A stretch of 64,000 nt of DNA. Source: JBEIHX01 sp040381075. Lineage in GTDB: Bacteria; Pseudomonadota; Alphaproteobacteria; Caulobacterales; Aquidulcibacteraceae. Below are positions 20,810 to 29,378 of the stretch, in pieces. The notes below the pieces were generated by a model. It saw nothing but the letters and a program-made list of their open reading frames with translations. It searched no databases and was not told the origin of the DNA. The position numbers and the translations under genes are program-made. How positions within the stretch are numbered: the stretch's first letter is position 1; every line of letters starts with the position of its first letter. Where the stretch lies: the NCBI GenBank assembly GCA_040381075.1, contig JBEIHX010000017.1:15935-79934 (forward strand). Reading direction: 5' to 3'.

Positions 20810-22099
20810 TCACGCTGCGAAGGGATCGCGCATCAGGATGGTGTCGTCACGCTCCGGGCTGGTCGACAGCAGCACAACCGGCGCGCCCATCAATTCCTCA
20901 AGGCGCTTGACGTATTTGATCGCGTTCGCCGGAAGATCCTTCCAGCTGCGCGCCCCGGCGGTCGACCCCTGCCAGCCTTCCATCGTCTCATAGACCGGCG
21001 TCAGACCCGCCTGGTCCTTCTGGCCGGCAGGCAGATGGTCGATCGGCGCTCCATGCAACAGGTAGCCGACGCAGATGTTCAATTCCGCAAAGCCATCCAG
21101 GACGTCGAGCTTGGTCAGGGCGACGCCGTCCGCGCCTGACAGGGCCAGGGTCTGACGCGCCAGGACAGCGTCGAACCAGCCGCATCGCCGCGCCCGCCCG
21201 GTGACCGTGCCGAACTCGCGCCCGCGTTCGCCGATCCGCCTGCCGACGGCGTCCGTCAGTTCCGTCGGAAATGGCCCCATGCCCACCCGGGTCGTGTAGG
21301 CCTTGACGATCGCCAGAACGTAATCGATCGCCTTGGGCCCGACGCCGGCCCCAGCTGCGGCCTGCCCCGCAAGCGTGTTGGAACTCGTCACGTACGGATA
21401 GGTGCCGTGGTCGACATCCAAGAGGGCGCCCTGGGCGCCCTCGAACAAAATCCGCACATTGCTGCGGCGCGCCGCGTCCAGGAGCCGCCAGACCGGTCGC
21501 GCAAAGGGCAGGATCCTCGGCGCAACCGCCAGGAGTTCGGCCTTGAGTGCAGCCCCGTCCGCCTCAGGCAGATCAAGTCCGCGCCGCAGGGCGTTGTGAT
21601 GGGCGAGCAGGCGCGGCAGCTTTGCCTCGATCGCCTCAGGGTCCGCCAGATCCGCAACGCGGATCGCCCGCCGGCCGACCTTGTCCTCATAGGCCGGGCC
21701 AATGCCGCGGCCGGTCGTGCCGATCCTGGCGTCGCCGGCCTGCGCCTCGCGCGCGCCGTCGAGATCGCGGTGGATCGGCAGGATCAGGCACGCATTGTCC
21801 GCCACCGCCAGAATGTCCGGCGTGATTGCCACACCCTGGCCAGACACGCGGGTGATCTCATCAAGAAGGGCCCACGGGTCGACGACAACGCCCGACCCGA
21901 TCACCGACGTCTTCGACTGCACCACGCCAGAGGGCAGCAGCGACAACTTGTAGGTGTGGTCGCCGACCACGAGCGTGTGGCCGGCGTTATGTCCGCCCTG
22001 GAAGCGGACGACCATATCCGCCCGGTTGCACAGCCAGTCGACAATCTTTCCTTTGCCCTCGTCGCCCCACTGGGCCCCGACGACCACCACGCTCGGCAT
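20810..22099 (-). CDS. purA: Adenylosuccinate synthetase
   Basis: A 429-residue PurA, which makes adenylosuccinate from IMP, aspartate and GTP in AMP synthesis. Visible signatures are the N-terminal GTP-binding GDEGKGKIVDWL, GHNAGHTLVV, the GTTGRGIGPAYEDK stretch and the FEGAQGALLDVDHGTYPYVT segment. Length is normal. It is followed upstream on the same strand by the PagL-like gene, 18 nt before its start, so both could share a transcript. Confidence 0.98.
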   Translation of the reverse strand: MPSVVVVGAQWGDEGKGKIVDWLCNRADMVVRFQGGHNAGHTLVVGDHTYKLSLLPSGVVQSKTSVIGSGVVVDPWALLDEITRVSGQGVAITPDILAVADNACLILPIHRDLDGAREAQAGDARIGTTGRGIGPAYEDKVGRRAIRVADLADPEAIEAKLPRLLAHHNALRRGLDLPEADGAALKAELLAVAPRILPFARPVWRLLDAARRSNVRILFEGAQGALLDVDHGTYPYVTSSNTLAGQAAAGAGVGPKAIDYVLAIVKAYTTRVGMGPFPTELTDAVGRRIGERGREFGTVTGRARRCGWFDAVLARQTLALSGADGVALTKLDVLDGFAELNICVGYLLHGAPIDHLPAGQKDQAGLTPVYETMEGWQGSTAGARSWKDLPANAIKYVKRLEELMGAPVVLLSTSPERDDTILMRDPFAA

Positions 22100-22117
22100 G
22101 ACATTCGCCCCGCTTCG

Positions 22118-22765
22118 TCACTGCGCGAAGCGGTAGACCACCCGAACGCCCGCCATGTCGAGGCCCTGATTGCGTCCAGAGCCGAGAATCTGGCCGTGCG
22201 AGAGATGCTCGAACACCGCCTGCACCGCCCAGCGCTCGGAAACATCGCGGGTCAAAGCGATCGATGTGCGAAAAAGATCGCGCGAGCCAAGCAGGAGATA
22301 CTCATCCTCGAAGGCCTGACGTTTGGCCGGCTGGTCGCGCGGGACCGGGTTGTCCAGCTTCTCGCCGCTGTGCAGCACGTACCCGATGCCGGGCTCCAGC
22401 CGCCAGCCCCTGGCGAAGCGCCACTGCCAGAGCAGCCCCACCCCGGCATAACTGGTTTCGCCCGCCGTGTTGGCCGAAACAGCCACATAGGGCCTCGGCG
22501 AAGCCAGCCCGCCCAAGAGGTCCGGTGAGCCAAAGACGACCTCGCCGCCCACGTCCACACCCGCTTCCTTGTCGGCGTTCTTCGGATCAGTGATCCGGAT
22601 GTTGTGCGCAAGCACCCCGATGCGCACCTCGTCGACCGCGGCCCGGGCCGCCGTCGGAACAACCATGCTGACGCCCGCCGCAGCAAGCGCCAGGACCGTG
22701 TGAAGCCTGAAAGCCCACGGCGCATGCCCGCCCCGTGAGCCCGACGTCCGCTCAACCCACCGCAT
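22118..22765 (-). CDS. PagL-like acyloxyacyl hydrolase (lipid A 3-O-deacylase family)
   Basis: A 215-residue outer-membrane protein. An N-terminal signal (hydrophobic LHTVLALAAAGVSMVV, cleavage after AARA) is followed by a predicted eight-stranded barrel. The C-terminal block FEHLSHGQILGSGRNQGLD, with the His-x-Ser pair, and the final VRVVYRF strand ending in Phe plus two residues match PagL/acyloxyacyl hydrolase proteins, which remove an acyl chain from lipid A. A GAGGGG ribosome site precedes the ATG at 22765; longer starts would translate the 14-bp repeat array. Activity is inferred from family resemblance. Confidence 0.8.
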   Translation of the reverse strand: MRWVERTSGSRGGHAPWAFRLHTVLALAAAGVSMVVPTAARAAVDEVRIGVLAHNIRITDPKNADKEAGVDVGGEVVFGSPDLLGGLASPRPYVAVSANTAGETSYAGVGLLWQWRFARGWRLEPGIGYVLHSGEKLDNPVPRDQPAKRQAFEDEYLLLGSRDLFRTSIALTRDVSERWAVQAVFEHLSHGQILGSGRNQGLDMAGVRVVYRFAQ

Positions 22766-22931
22766 GGACCCCTCTTGCAAACGCCCCCGCCGGCGCAGCC
22801 GCCGGAATGACGCGACCCTAGCAATCTGCAGGGAGCGCGCAACCGTCCGCCGCGCCCGACACCCGCGCCGATCACCCCTTTGCCGGTCGCCGCCAGGCTG
22901 TGCGTGAGGAGAATTGCGTGGGATCGCCGGT

Positions 22932-23043
22932 CGAACCGATGCCTGCGAACCGATGCCTGCGATCCGGGGCCTGCGATCCGGGGCCTGCGATCCGGGGCCC
23001 GCAAACCGAGGCCCGCAAACCGAGGCCCGCAAACCGAGGCCCG
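22932..23043. repeat. 14-bp tandem repeat, 8 copies in three sub-types
   Basis: Eight exact 14-bp periods: CGAACCGATGCCTG twice, CGATCCGGGGCCTG twice, CGATCCGGGGCCCG once and CAAACCGAGGCCCG three times. Identical neighbours and gradual change along the array point to stepwise duplication. It fills the 330-bp gap between the PagL-like gene and the EVE gene, where I see no gene. Confidence 0.95.
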
Positions 23044-23095
23044 ACTGGGGCGCGGCCGGACGGCGGCGACTGCGACTGCACCCGACCCGGCGCCG

Positions 23096-23503
23096 TCAGG
23101 CCCCAGCCAGGACAAGGATACGCCGCCACTGCGCCGGCGTGACCGGCTGAACGGAGAGGCGGGGCGCGCGGATCAGCGCCATATCGGCGAGCGCGGGATC
23201 CGCCTTGATGGCGGCAAGGGTCACAGGCGTCGCCAGCGCATCGCAGGCGACGACATCGACCGCAGCCCAGGCCGGGTCCTGTGGATCGGGATACGCGTCC
23301 CGCATCACCTTCACCACCCCAACGATCCGGCGCTCTCGCCCGGTGTGGTAAAAGAAGGCCTGATCCCCAACGGACATGGCTCTGAGATTCTGGCGCGCCT
23401 GGGGATTGCGCACGCCCGTCCACGGCTCGCCAGCCGCCCCGCGCGCCGCCTGCTGCGACCAACCAAAGACGTCTGGTTCCGTCTTGAGCAGCCAGTAGGC
23501 CAC
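23096..23503 (-). CDS. EVE-domain protein
   Basis: A 135-residue single-domain EVE protein. The start AYWLLKTEPDVFGW, the middle VGDQAFFYHTGRERRIVGVVKV and the DMALIRAPRLSVQPVT block near the end follow the family closely. The EVE fold is related to YTH and PUA domains and is thought to bind modified bases in DNA or RNA. GTG at 23503 is the best start because the family begins with the next residues; it lies 1 nt after the stop of the SDR gene, so translation is probably coupled. Confidence 0.9.
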   Translation of the reverse strand: MAYWLLKTEPDVFGWSQQAARGAAGEPWTGVRNPQARQNLRAMSVGDQAFFYHTGRERRIVGVVKVMRDAYPDPQDPAWAAVDVVACDALATPVTLAAIKADPALADMALIRAPRLSVQPVTPAQWRRILVLAGA

Positions 23504-23504
23504 G

Positions 23505-24344
23505 TCAGACTGCCTTCCTGCGCCCGGGATAGGGATGCGGGAGCGCTCCGTTCTCGTCGCGCACGTCAAACTCGCGGCCAAGGTCCTCGACCCATTGAAT
23601 GGCGCCGGAGCGGGCCATCAGGTCCGGTGCGCTGGCGAGCGCGGCGATCGTCCGGCCTACCCCCAGCGTGGTCTGGGCGGTGGACAGATCCATGCCGTTC
23701 TTGGCCCCGACTTCCTGAACGAATTCCGTGGCCACCGCCCCCGGATAGAGCGAGACGCAGGCGATGCCGCGCGGCTGCAATTCGATCGCCATATCCGCCG
23801 ACAGCCGATCAAGACCAGCCTTGCCGGCCCCATAACTGGAGGAGAAATGATAGCTCTGACCGCCCGGGGAGGACACGTTCACAATGAGGCCGCCCGGCCC
23901 TGCGGCGAAAAGGAGCGGCGCTGCATGCCAGCTCGCCACATAGTGGCTGCGCAGGCCAATGCCCACCTGGTCGTCCCAGACCTGGATCGGATGGTCCCAG
24001 AATCCGCCACCCCAGGCGGGCGGGTTTGGGATCTTGTACACATTGTTCACAAGGATGTTGAGCAGGCCCTGGTCTGCGCGCACACGCGCAAAGAGGGCGG
24101 CGATCTGATCGTCTTCGCCATGATCCACCGCAACCGGAATTCCCCTGCCGCCGGCCGCGTCGACCAGACCCGCCGTTTCCTCAATGGACAAAGCCCCCCC
24201 GCCGGTCGTGCGCCCGGTGACATAGACCGTGGCGCCCTGCTCGCCGAGGGCGATCGCGGCCCCGCGCCCGATGCCGCGGCTTGCACCGGTGACGACGGCG
24301 ACCTTGCCTGCCAGCGATCGCGTCCCCTGAACTGACTGCGCCAT
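23505..24344 (-). CDS. Short-chain dehydrogenase/reductase
   Basis: A 279-residue classical SDR. The cofactor site TGASRGIG, the NNVYK motif after the fourth strand, and the catalytic Ser (NVSSPGG) with YGAGK are all visible, and PGAVATEF follows as usual. A longer loop around NPPAWGGGFWDHPIQVWDD is shared with the DHRS1-like SDR subgroup. AGAAGGGAAC precedes the ATG at 24344, fixing the start. The EVE gene follows after 1 nt. The substrate is unknown. Confidence 0.9.
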   Translation of the reverse strand: MAQSVQGTRSLAGKVAVVTGASRGIGRGAAIALGEQGATVYVTGRTTGGGALSIEETAGLVDAAGGRGIPVAVDHGEDDQIAALFARVRADQGLLNILVNNVYKIPNPPAWGGGFWDHPIQVWDDQVGIGLRSHYVASWHAAPLLFAAGPGGLIVNVSSPGGQSYHFSSSYGAGKAGLDRLSADMAIELQPRGIACVSLYPGAVATEFVQEVGAKNGMDLSTAQTTLGVGRTIAALASAPDLMARSGAIQWVEDLGREFDVRDENGALPHPYPGRRKAV

Positions 24345-24775
24345 CGTGCTGTTCCCTTCTGGTTTGCGGTAAGCGTGCGGCCCGGTTTGGCCCCGGGGCC
24401 GGCGCGGATACGGCCGCATGTCGCGCCAGCGTGCGATGTGTTGGACCACGCGCCCTCTGCACGCAACCCCGCCGCCCACGCGCCCATCCGCCCGGCGGCG
24501 GGCTGGCGCAGGCCGACGCGCCGCCACCCCAGACGCGCGCTCACACCAGGACGGGCAGACAGGCCAGGAAGGCGCCGCCGTCCGGGCGCCCCCCCCGATC
24601 GGGCGCCGGACAGCCCCGTGTGCGCAACCGCCCGAACCCCTGGGCGCAGCCCCGAATGCGGGCCGCACACGACCGCGCGCAAGGCCTGCGGCGATCGCTG
24701 GCGCTAACCGCGCGGTTACGCTTTAAGCGCAGGAGAGACGGGCGGGGGGTGAAAAGGAAGTCGGGGAGCGCCGTC
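24345..24775. other. Divergent intergenic region
   Basis: About 430 bp between the divergently transcribed SDR and carbonic-anhydrase-like genes. It is very GC-rich and holds no convincing gene; open frames here are Arg/Pro-rich shadows. It should contain both promoters. The one clear element is the perfect 14-bp palindrome at 24705-24718. Confidence 0.5.
24705..24718. promoter_or_regulatory. Perfect 14-bp palindrome, possible operator
   Basis: TAACCGCGCGGTTA is a perfect inverted repeat 58 bp upstream of the carbonic-anhydrase-like start and in the divergent gap. The size fits a dimeric repressor site. No regulator is assigned. Confidence 0.3.
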
Positions 24776-25543
24776 ATGGCCGACCATTCCGCGTGCCGTT
24801 CAACCCGGCGCGACCTGCTGGGCCTTGCCGCGGCAGCCTTCGCCACGCCGGCTGCTGTCGCGCAGAGCGCGACCCCGGCAGTGATTTCAGACGCCGGTCC
24901 AGAACCGCCGCCAGCCTCGCCTGAAGCCGCCCTGCAGCGGCTTCTCGAGGGACATGCGCGGTTCCTGGCGGGCCGCCGACGCGCGCCTGACTCAGGCGTG
25001 GGCAGGGCCGCAGGCCCGCCCTTCGCCGTGCTTCTGACATGTGCAGACAGCCTCCTGTCCCCTGAAATGCTGTTCGACCAGACACCAGGCGATCTGCTGG
25101 TGCTGCGGGTCGCCGGCGCGGTGCTGGACGACAGCATCCTGGCCTCGATTGAATACGGCGTGCTCCATCTTGGTGCGCGCCTGGTCATGGTGATGGGGCA
25201 TGACCGGTGCGCCGCCGTGACAGCTGCCATCGGCATGCTGCGCCATGGCGCCTGTGACGATGACCTGACCACGGCGATCCCGGCGCTGGCGGCGGCGATT
25301 GGGCCGGCAGTGGACGCGGCGCGGTCCCGCCGCGGCGCCCTGCTGGAGACGGCGATCGCCGAAACCTCGCTGCAGACGGCGCGCCAAATGCTTGCCAGAA
25401 GCCGTTTCCTGCGAACCCGCGCTGCGGCGGGCGCAGTCATGATCGTGGCGGCCCACGGCGCGCATGATGACGGCAAAGTTCGCCTGCTCACCGCGCACAT
25501 GACTGGACAAGCCGACGCCCAGGCCTCACCTGTCCCGGCGTGA
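24776..25543 (+). CDS. Beta-carbonic anhydrase-like protein with altered active site and Tat-like signal
   Basis: A 255-residue protein. The N-terminus STRRDLLGLAAAAFATPAAVA resembles a twin-arginine signal with cleavage before residue 30, implying export. The beta-carbonic anhydrase core follows: zinc ligands Cys89, His142 and Cys145, with Asp91 and Ser92. The arginine that normally follows in the C-x-D-S-R motif, and forms the catalytic Asp-Arg dyad, is Leu93 (CADSLLSPE). The rest (FDQTPGDLLVLRVAGAVLDD, SIEYGVLHLGARLVMVMGH) is well conserved. Zinc binding is likely, but normal CO2 hydration is doubtful. ATG at 24776 has GGGGAGC upstream; an in-frame GTG lies a few codons before. Confidence 0.8.
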   Translation: MADHSACRSTRRDLLGLAAAAFATPAAVAQSATPAVISDAGPEPPPASPEAALQRLLEGHARFLAGRRRAPDSGVGRAAGPPFAVLLTCADSLLSPEMLFDQTPGDLLVLRVAGAVLDDSILASIEYGVLHLGARLVMVMGHDRCAAVTAAIGMLRHGACDDDLTTAIPALAAAIGPAVDAARSRRGALLETAIAETSLQTARQMLARSRFLRTRAAAGAVMIVAAHGAHDDGKVRLLTAHMTGQADAQASPVPA

Positions 25544-25547
25544 GGCC

Positions 25548-26171
25548 ATGATGTTCATTCAGACAGAATCCACGCCCAATCCGAATTCCCTGAAGTTTCT
25601 GCCCGGACGCAGCGTGCTCACCGGCGAACCCCGCGACGTCGCATCGCGCGCCGCAGCGGCCGCGTCGCCGCTTGCGGAGGCGCTGTTTGAGATCGACGGC
25701 GTTGAGCGCGTCTATTTCGCCGCCGAGTTTCTGACCATCACCAAGCGCGCCGACGTGGAGTGGATCCACCTGAAACCGGCCGCCCTTGCCGCGATCATGG
25801 ATCACTTCGTCTCCGGCGCGCCGCTGCTGCGCGACGAGGCCGCCCGCGCGCCAGGCGACGGGCCGGGGGGCGCTGGCGACGGGGCCGGGGGAGCAGGCTG
25901 CGAGGACGAACCGGCCTATGACGCAGATGCGGCGGCCATCGTCGCCGAGATCAAGGACATCATCGAAACCCGGGTGCGCCCGGCAGTGGCGCAGGACGGC
26001 GGCGACATTGTGTTTCGCCGCTTCAACCCCGAGACCGGGGTGGTGCATCTGAGCATGCGTGGATCATGCTCCGGCTGCCCGTCCTCGACGATGACTTTGA
26101 AGGCCGGCATCGAGAACATGCTGAAGCATTACGTTCCGGAAGTAACCCTGGTCGAGGCGGTCCCCGAGTAG
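25548..26171 (+). CDS. NifU-type iron-sulfur scaffold/carrier protein (Nfu)
   Basis: A 207-residue Nfu protein. The N-terminal Nfu domain starts FIQTESTPNPNSLKFLPG and the C-terminal NifU domain carries the cluster-binding CSGC (Cys174, Cys177) in MRGSCSGCPSSTMTLK. It is predicted to receive and pass on Fe-S clusters, for example to aconitase, which is also in this window. The linker between the domains contains a duplicated GDGxGGA heptapeptide. Start may be either of two adjacent ATG codons (25548 or 25551). It follows the carbonic-anhydrase-like gene by 4 nt. Confidence 0.95.
   Translation: MMFIQTESTPNPNSLKFLPGRSVLTGEPRDVASRAAAAASPLAEALFEIDGVERVYFAAEFLTITKRADVEWIHLKPAALAAIMDHFVSGAPLLRDEAARAPGDGPGGAGDGAGGAGCEDEPAYDADAAAIVAEIKDIIETRVRPAVAQDGGDIVFRRFNPETGVVHLSMRGSCSGCPSSTMTLKAGIENMLKHYVPEVTLVEAVPE
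25854..25895 (+). repeat. 21-bp in-frame duplication in the Nfu linker
   Basis: Two consecutive 21-bp units encode GDGPGGA and GDGAGGA in the interdomain linker of the Nfu gene. The unit is a multiple of three, so the frame is kept. Confidence 0.7.
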
Positions 26172-26227
26172 GCCCCCCCATGCCCGGCGCCGCCCATCGG
26201 GGGCCCGCCGCGAAGCTTCCCGGCGCC

Positions 26228-26272
26228 GAGCCTTCCAGCAGTGAGCCTTCCGGCAGCGAGCCGTCCATCAGC
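26228..26272. repeat. 15-bp tandem repeat, 3 copies
   Basis: Three 15-mers of the form GAGCCTTCCxGCAGY lie between the stops of the Nfu gene and the convergent mutM gene. It is not in a gene and no terminator-like hairpin with a T run is evident. Confidence 0.8.
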
Positions 26273-26314
26273 GAGCGGGTCAGCACCCGGCCTCAGGGAC
26301 GCAGCCCCGGGCAG

Positions 26315-27178
26315 TCACCGCTGGCAGCCCCCACAATAAAACGTCGAACGCCCGCTCTGCGTCAGGCGGCGCACACTCCCGGCGCAGCCCGGCGTCAGGC
26401 ACGCCTCGCCTGCCCGACCGTAGACCAGGAACCGCTCCTGAAACGCCCCAAGCGATCCGTCGGCCGCAGCGAAGTCGCGCAATGTCGACCCGCCCGCGGC
26501 GATCGCCTCGGCGAGCACCGCGCGCACGCTCTCGGCCAGTCGCGCCGCGCGCGCCGGGCCGACATTTGTGGCCAGACGCAGCGGCGATACGCCGGCGCGG
26601 TGCAGCGCCTCGCACACATATATGTTGCCAAGTCCCGCCACGACGGTCTGGTCAAGGAGCGCCGCCTTGATCGGCGTGCGCCGGCCCGCCAGGGCCGCCG
26701 CGAGCACCGGCCCCGAAAATCCGTCGCCAAGCGGCTCCGGTCCAAGACCGGCGAAATGGCCAAGGTGATCAAGCCCATCCGTGCGACGCAGGTCCATGAA
26801 GCCGAACCGCCGCGGATCGTTGAACACCACGCGCACGCCGCCTTCCATGTCGAACACCACATGATCGTGTCGCGGATCAGCCCCGCCGCCGTAGACATAG
26901 TCGCCAAAGCCGCGCGCCGCTCCGGCGGTCTCAACCGTCAACCGCCCGGTCATGCCAAGATGGGCGATCCAGCTCTCGCCGGTATCCAGATCGCCGACCA
27001 GGTACTTGGCGCGCCGCCCCAGATGCAGCAGACGCGCCCCGGTCAGACGCTCGGCGAAGCGCTCGGGAAACGGAAACCGCAGGTCAGGTCGGGCGAGGCG
27101 CACGGCGCGAAAGCGCCGCCCTTCCAGGATGGGCGCCAATCCGGCGCGCACGGTCTCCACTTCCGGCAGTTCGGGCAT
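26315..27178 (-). CDS. mutM: Formamidopyrimidine-DNA glycosylase
   Basis: A 287-residue Fpg/MutM glycosylase that removes 8-oxoguanine and ring-opened purines. It begins MPELPEVETVRAGL with the catalytic Pro2 and Glu3, has the conserved lysine loop region GRRAKYLV, the H2TH segment LDQTVVAGLGNIYVCEALH and a C-terminal zinc finger ending CLTPGC and CGGCQ. The start at 27178 is fixed because Pro2 must follow the initiator Met. It is divergent from ubiE, the arrangement common in alphaproteobacteria. Confidence 0.97.
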   Translation of the reverse strand: MPELPEVETVRAGLAPILEGRRFRAVRLARPDLRFPFPERFAERLTGARLLHLGRRAKYLVGDLDTGESWIAHLGMTGRLTVETAGAARGFGDYVYGGGADPRHDHVVFDMEGGVRVVFNDPRRFGFMDLRRTDGLDHLGHFAGLGPEPLGDGFSGPVLAAALAGRRTPIKAALLDQTVVAGLGNIYVCEALHRAGVSPLRLATNVGPARAARLAESVRAVLAEAIAAGGSTLRDFAAADGSLGAFQERFLVYGRAGEACLTPGCAGSVRRLTQSGRSTFYCGGCQR

Positions 27179-27269
27179 CGGGTCCTCATGCAGGGCTGAT
27201 CCTGCCTCGATTGGGGGGCCGGCGGCGATCCTATGGCGAAGAGCGCCAGCGCGCACTATGGTCGGGGCG

Positions 27270-28031
27270 ATGACTGAAGAACCCCTCGTTTCCTTTGGAC
27301 AGGAAGACGTCCCCCCGGCGGAGAAGACACGACGGGTGCGCGGCGTCTTCACCTCCGTGGCCCGGAACTACGACATCATGAACGACCTGATGTCGCTCGG
27401 GATCCACCGGCTCTGGAAAGACGCCGCCGTGGCGCACGCCAATCCGCAGCCCGGCGAGGTGGTGATCGATGTCGCCGGCGGCACGGGCGACATCGCGGTG
27501 CGCCTGCGCGATGCAGCCGAGCGCGCCCGCGCCCGCCGCGGCGGCCGGCCCGCGGCGATCCATGTCATGGACATCAACCACGCAATGCTCGCCACGGGGG
27601 CGCGGCGCACGGATGCGCATGGCCTGACCTGGACCTGCGCCAACGCCGAACTGCTGCCCCTGCCAAACGCCTGCGCCGATCTGGTGACGATCGCCTTCGG
27701 CATTCGCAACGTGACCCACATAGACCGCGCGCTCGCCGAGTTCCGCCGCGTGCTGCGGCCAGGCGGGCGATTTGTCTGCCTTGAATTCTCGAGGGTCGAT
27801 GCTGGCGCGCCATCAGCCCTCTACGACACCTACTGCGATCAGTTCATCCCGCGTCTGGGCGCCGTCGTCGCCAGGGACGCCGACAGCTACCGCTATCTGG
27901 TGGAGAGCATCCGCCGCTTTCCCGACCAGCGCCGCTTCGCCGAAATGATCGACAACGCAGGCTTTGGGCAGGTCGGATTCCGCAATTACTCCGCCGGCGT
28001 CGCCGCGCTGCACTGGGGCTGGGTGATCTGA
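27270..28031 (+). CDS. ubiE: Bifunctional demethylmenaquinone methyltransferase/2-methoxy-6-polyprenyl-1,4-benzoquinol methylase
   Basis: A 253-residue SAM-dependent methyltransferase of ubiquinone synthesis. Visible family marks are VRGVFTSVARNYDIMNDLMS at the start, the SAM-binding VIDVAGGTGDIAVRL, the FGIRNVTHIDRAL motif and the C-terminal GVAALHWGW. Start at 27270 is preferred; an in-frame ATG at 27258 is only four codons earlier. It is divergent from mutM with under 100 bp between them. Confidence 0.97.
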   Translation: MTEEPLVSFGQEDVPPAEKTRRVRGVFTSVARNYDIMNDLMSLGIHRLWKDAAVAHANPQPGEVVIDVAGGTGDIAVRLRDAAERARARRGGRPAAIHVMDINHAMLATGARRTDAHGLTWTCANAELLPLPNACADLVTIAFGIRNVTHIDRALAEFRRVLRPGGRFVCLEFSRVDAGAPSALYDTYCDQFIPRLGAVVARDADSYRYLVESIRRFPDQRRFAEMIDNAGFGQVGFRNYSAGVAALHWGWVI

Positions 28032-28382
28032 CGCCCTGACCCTGCGAATGGGCCATGTGGCGCGCGCCCGCCAGGTCGCCTTTCATGACAGGCGGCGACC
28101 ATCGGCGCCGGGCGCCGTCCGGATCCCCGTCCCCCCATCGCCGGTCGTGACCCACAGCGAGGATCAATCACGCCCCAGCATCCGGGCTGGACTCCGCAGC
28201 GGCAGGTTGACGCGACAGTGTCGACAGCCCCCTCAGCCTGTCGCCAGGGACGGCCCCGCCCCAGTCAGACGATGAGCTCTGGTGATGCGCCCGCACCGCC
28301 TCCGGGGGCGGGCGCATTGACCTGCCCGGACGGGCGCCAGTCGGCATTGCAGCCGGGTGTCACACGCCACGCGGGCGGGGCC

Positions 28383-28430
28383 CCAGAGACGGGGCCAGAG
28401 ACGGGGCCAGAGACAGGGCCGGAAGCGGGA
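28383..28430. repeat. 12-bp tandem repeat, 4 copies
   Basis: CCAGAGACGGGG twice, then CCAGAGACAGGG and a more diverged CCGGAAGCGGGA. It lies in the gap between ubiE and bfd. Confidence 0.9.
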
Positions 28431-28480
28431 ACCGGCATGGGAACGGCATGACATGGCGACGCGACAGGCGAAAACAACGA

Positions 28481-28532
28481 GCCTGTGCGCATGGCCTGTG
28501 CGCATGGCCTGTGCGCATGGCCCGCGCGGATG
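28481..28532. repeat. 13-bp tandem repeat, 4 copies
   Basis: GCCTGTGCGCATG three times exactly, then GCCCGCGCGGATG. It lies about 60 bp upstream of the bfd start and 50 bp after the 12-bp array, with an unrelated unit. Confidence 0.9.
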
Positions 28533-28589
28533 CACGATCCACATGCGAGTGACTTGCAAACTCAATCGCAACTGAGGTAGCCTGTTTCC

Positions 28590-28775
28590 ATGTTCGTCTG
28601 CAACTGCAACGGTCTTCGAGAACGCGATGTGAGCGCCGTGATCGACACGGGCGTGCGCACGCCTGCGCGCGTGCATCGCGCCTGCGGCGTCCAGACCCAG
28701 TGCGGGCGGTGCCTTAAGGACATCGCGGGCATGATCCGCGCGCGCAAGGCGGCGGAGCGGACAGCCGCGCAGTAA
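28590..28775 (+). CDS. bfd: Bacterioferritin-associated ferredoxin
   Basis: A 61-residue Bfd-like [2Fe-2S] protein. Cysteines Cys4 and Cys6 (CNCNGL) and Cys38 and Cys41 (CGRC) match the Bfd ligand pattern; an extra Cys32 is present. In characterised systems Bfd reduces the iron core of bacterioferritin to release iron. The gene for bacterioferritin follows 126 nt downstream on the same strand, supporting the pairing. Confidence 0.93.
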   Translation: MFVCNCNGLRERDVSAVIDTGVRTPARVHRACGVQTQCGRCLKDIAGMIRARKAAERTAAQ

Positions 28776-28901
28776 CGCGCCCCCCGGCTGACCAGATGGC
28801 CGGCCGCAGAAGAAAGCGGACCTGCGCCTGCGATCACGCTTTGCCACGCGCCGACGCCTCTCTATTGTGACGTCTTCAGGATTCGAGCGGAAAGGCGCGC
28901 C

Positions 28902-29378
28902 ATGAAGGGCGACAAGGCGATCATCGCCAGATTGAACGGCATTCTCACCAACGAGTTGACCGCCATCAATCAGTACTTCCTGCACGCACGCATATACCAG
29001 AACTGGGGTTTTGAGCGCCTCGGCAAGAAGACCTATGCGGAATCCGTCGGCGAAATGAAGCATGCCGACATGCTCATCAAACGGATCCTGTTCCTCGAAG
29101 GCCTGCCCAACCTGCAAAACCTTAACAAGCTGCAGATCGGGGAAAGCGTTCCAGAGGCGCTGAATGCGGATCTCGCCAGCGAAACAAAGTCACGCAGCGA
29201 CCTTCTGGCCGCGATCTCGGCCTGCGAGAAGGCGGAGGACTATGTGTCGCGCGCGCTTCTGCGCGACATCCTGGAAGATACCGAGGAGCATATCGACTGG
29301 CTTGAAACGCAGCTGGGCCTCGTCGAGTCAGTCGGACTTCAGAATTTCCTGCAGAGCCAGATGGATGCGGCAGACTGA
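28902..29378 (+). CDS. bfr: Bacterioferritin
   Basis: A 158-residue four-helix iron-storage protein. The ferroxidase ligands are in place: Glu18, Tyr25, Glu51 and His54 in GEMKHAD, Glu94 and His130 with nearby glutamates in DTEEHIDWL. Met52, the haem ligand that distinguishes bacterioferritin from ferritin, is present. AAAGGCG lies just upstream of the ATG. It is preceded by bfd, forming an iron storage and release pair. Confidence 0.97.
   Translation: MKGDKAIIARLNGILTNELTAINQYFLHARIYQNWGFERLGKKTYAESVGEMKHADMLIKRILFLEGLPNLQNLNKLQIGESVPEALNADLASETKSRSDLLAAISACEKAEDYVSRALLRDILEDTEEHIDWLETQLGLVESVGLQNFLQSQMDAAD

Larger units (their letters stand above)
28032..28589. other. Gene-free gap with two tandem repeat arrays
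   Basis: Between ubiE and bfd. It contains the 12-bp array at 28383-28430 and the 13-bp array at 28481-28532. No frame on either strand looks like a gene. The last 60 bp, AT-richer (around TGCAAACTCAATCGCAACTG), probably hold the bfd promoter and could include an iron-responsive site, but no clean palindrome is seen. Confidence 0.5.

Noticed and set aside
22932..23043. Possible CRISPR array
   Set aside because: The 14-bp units are directly adjacent with no spacers, and no cas genes are nearby.
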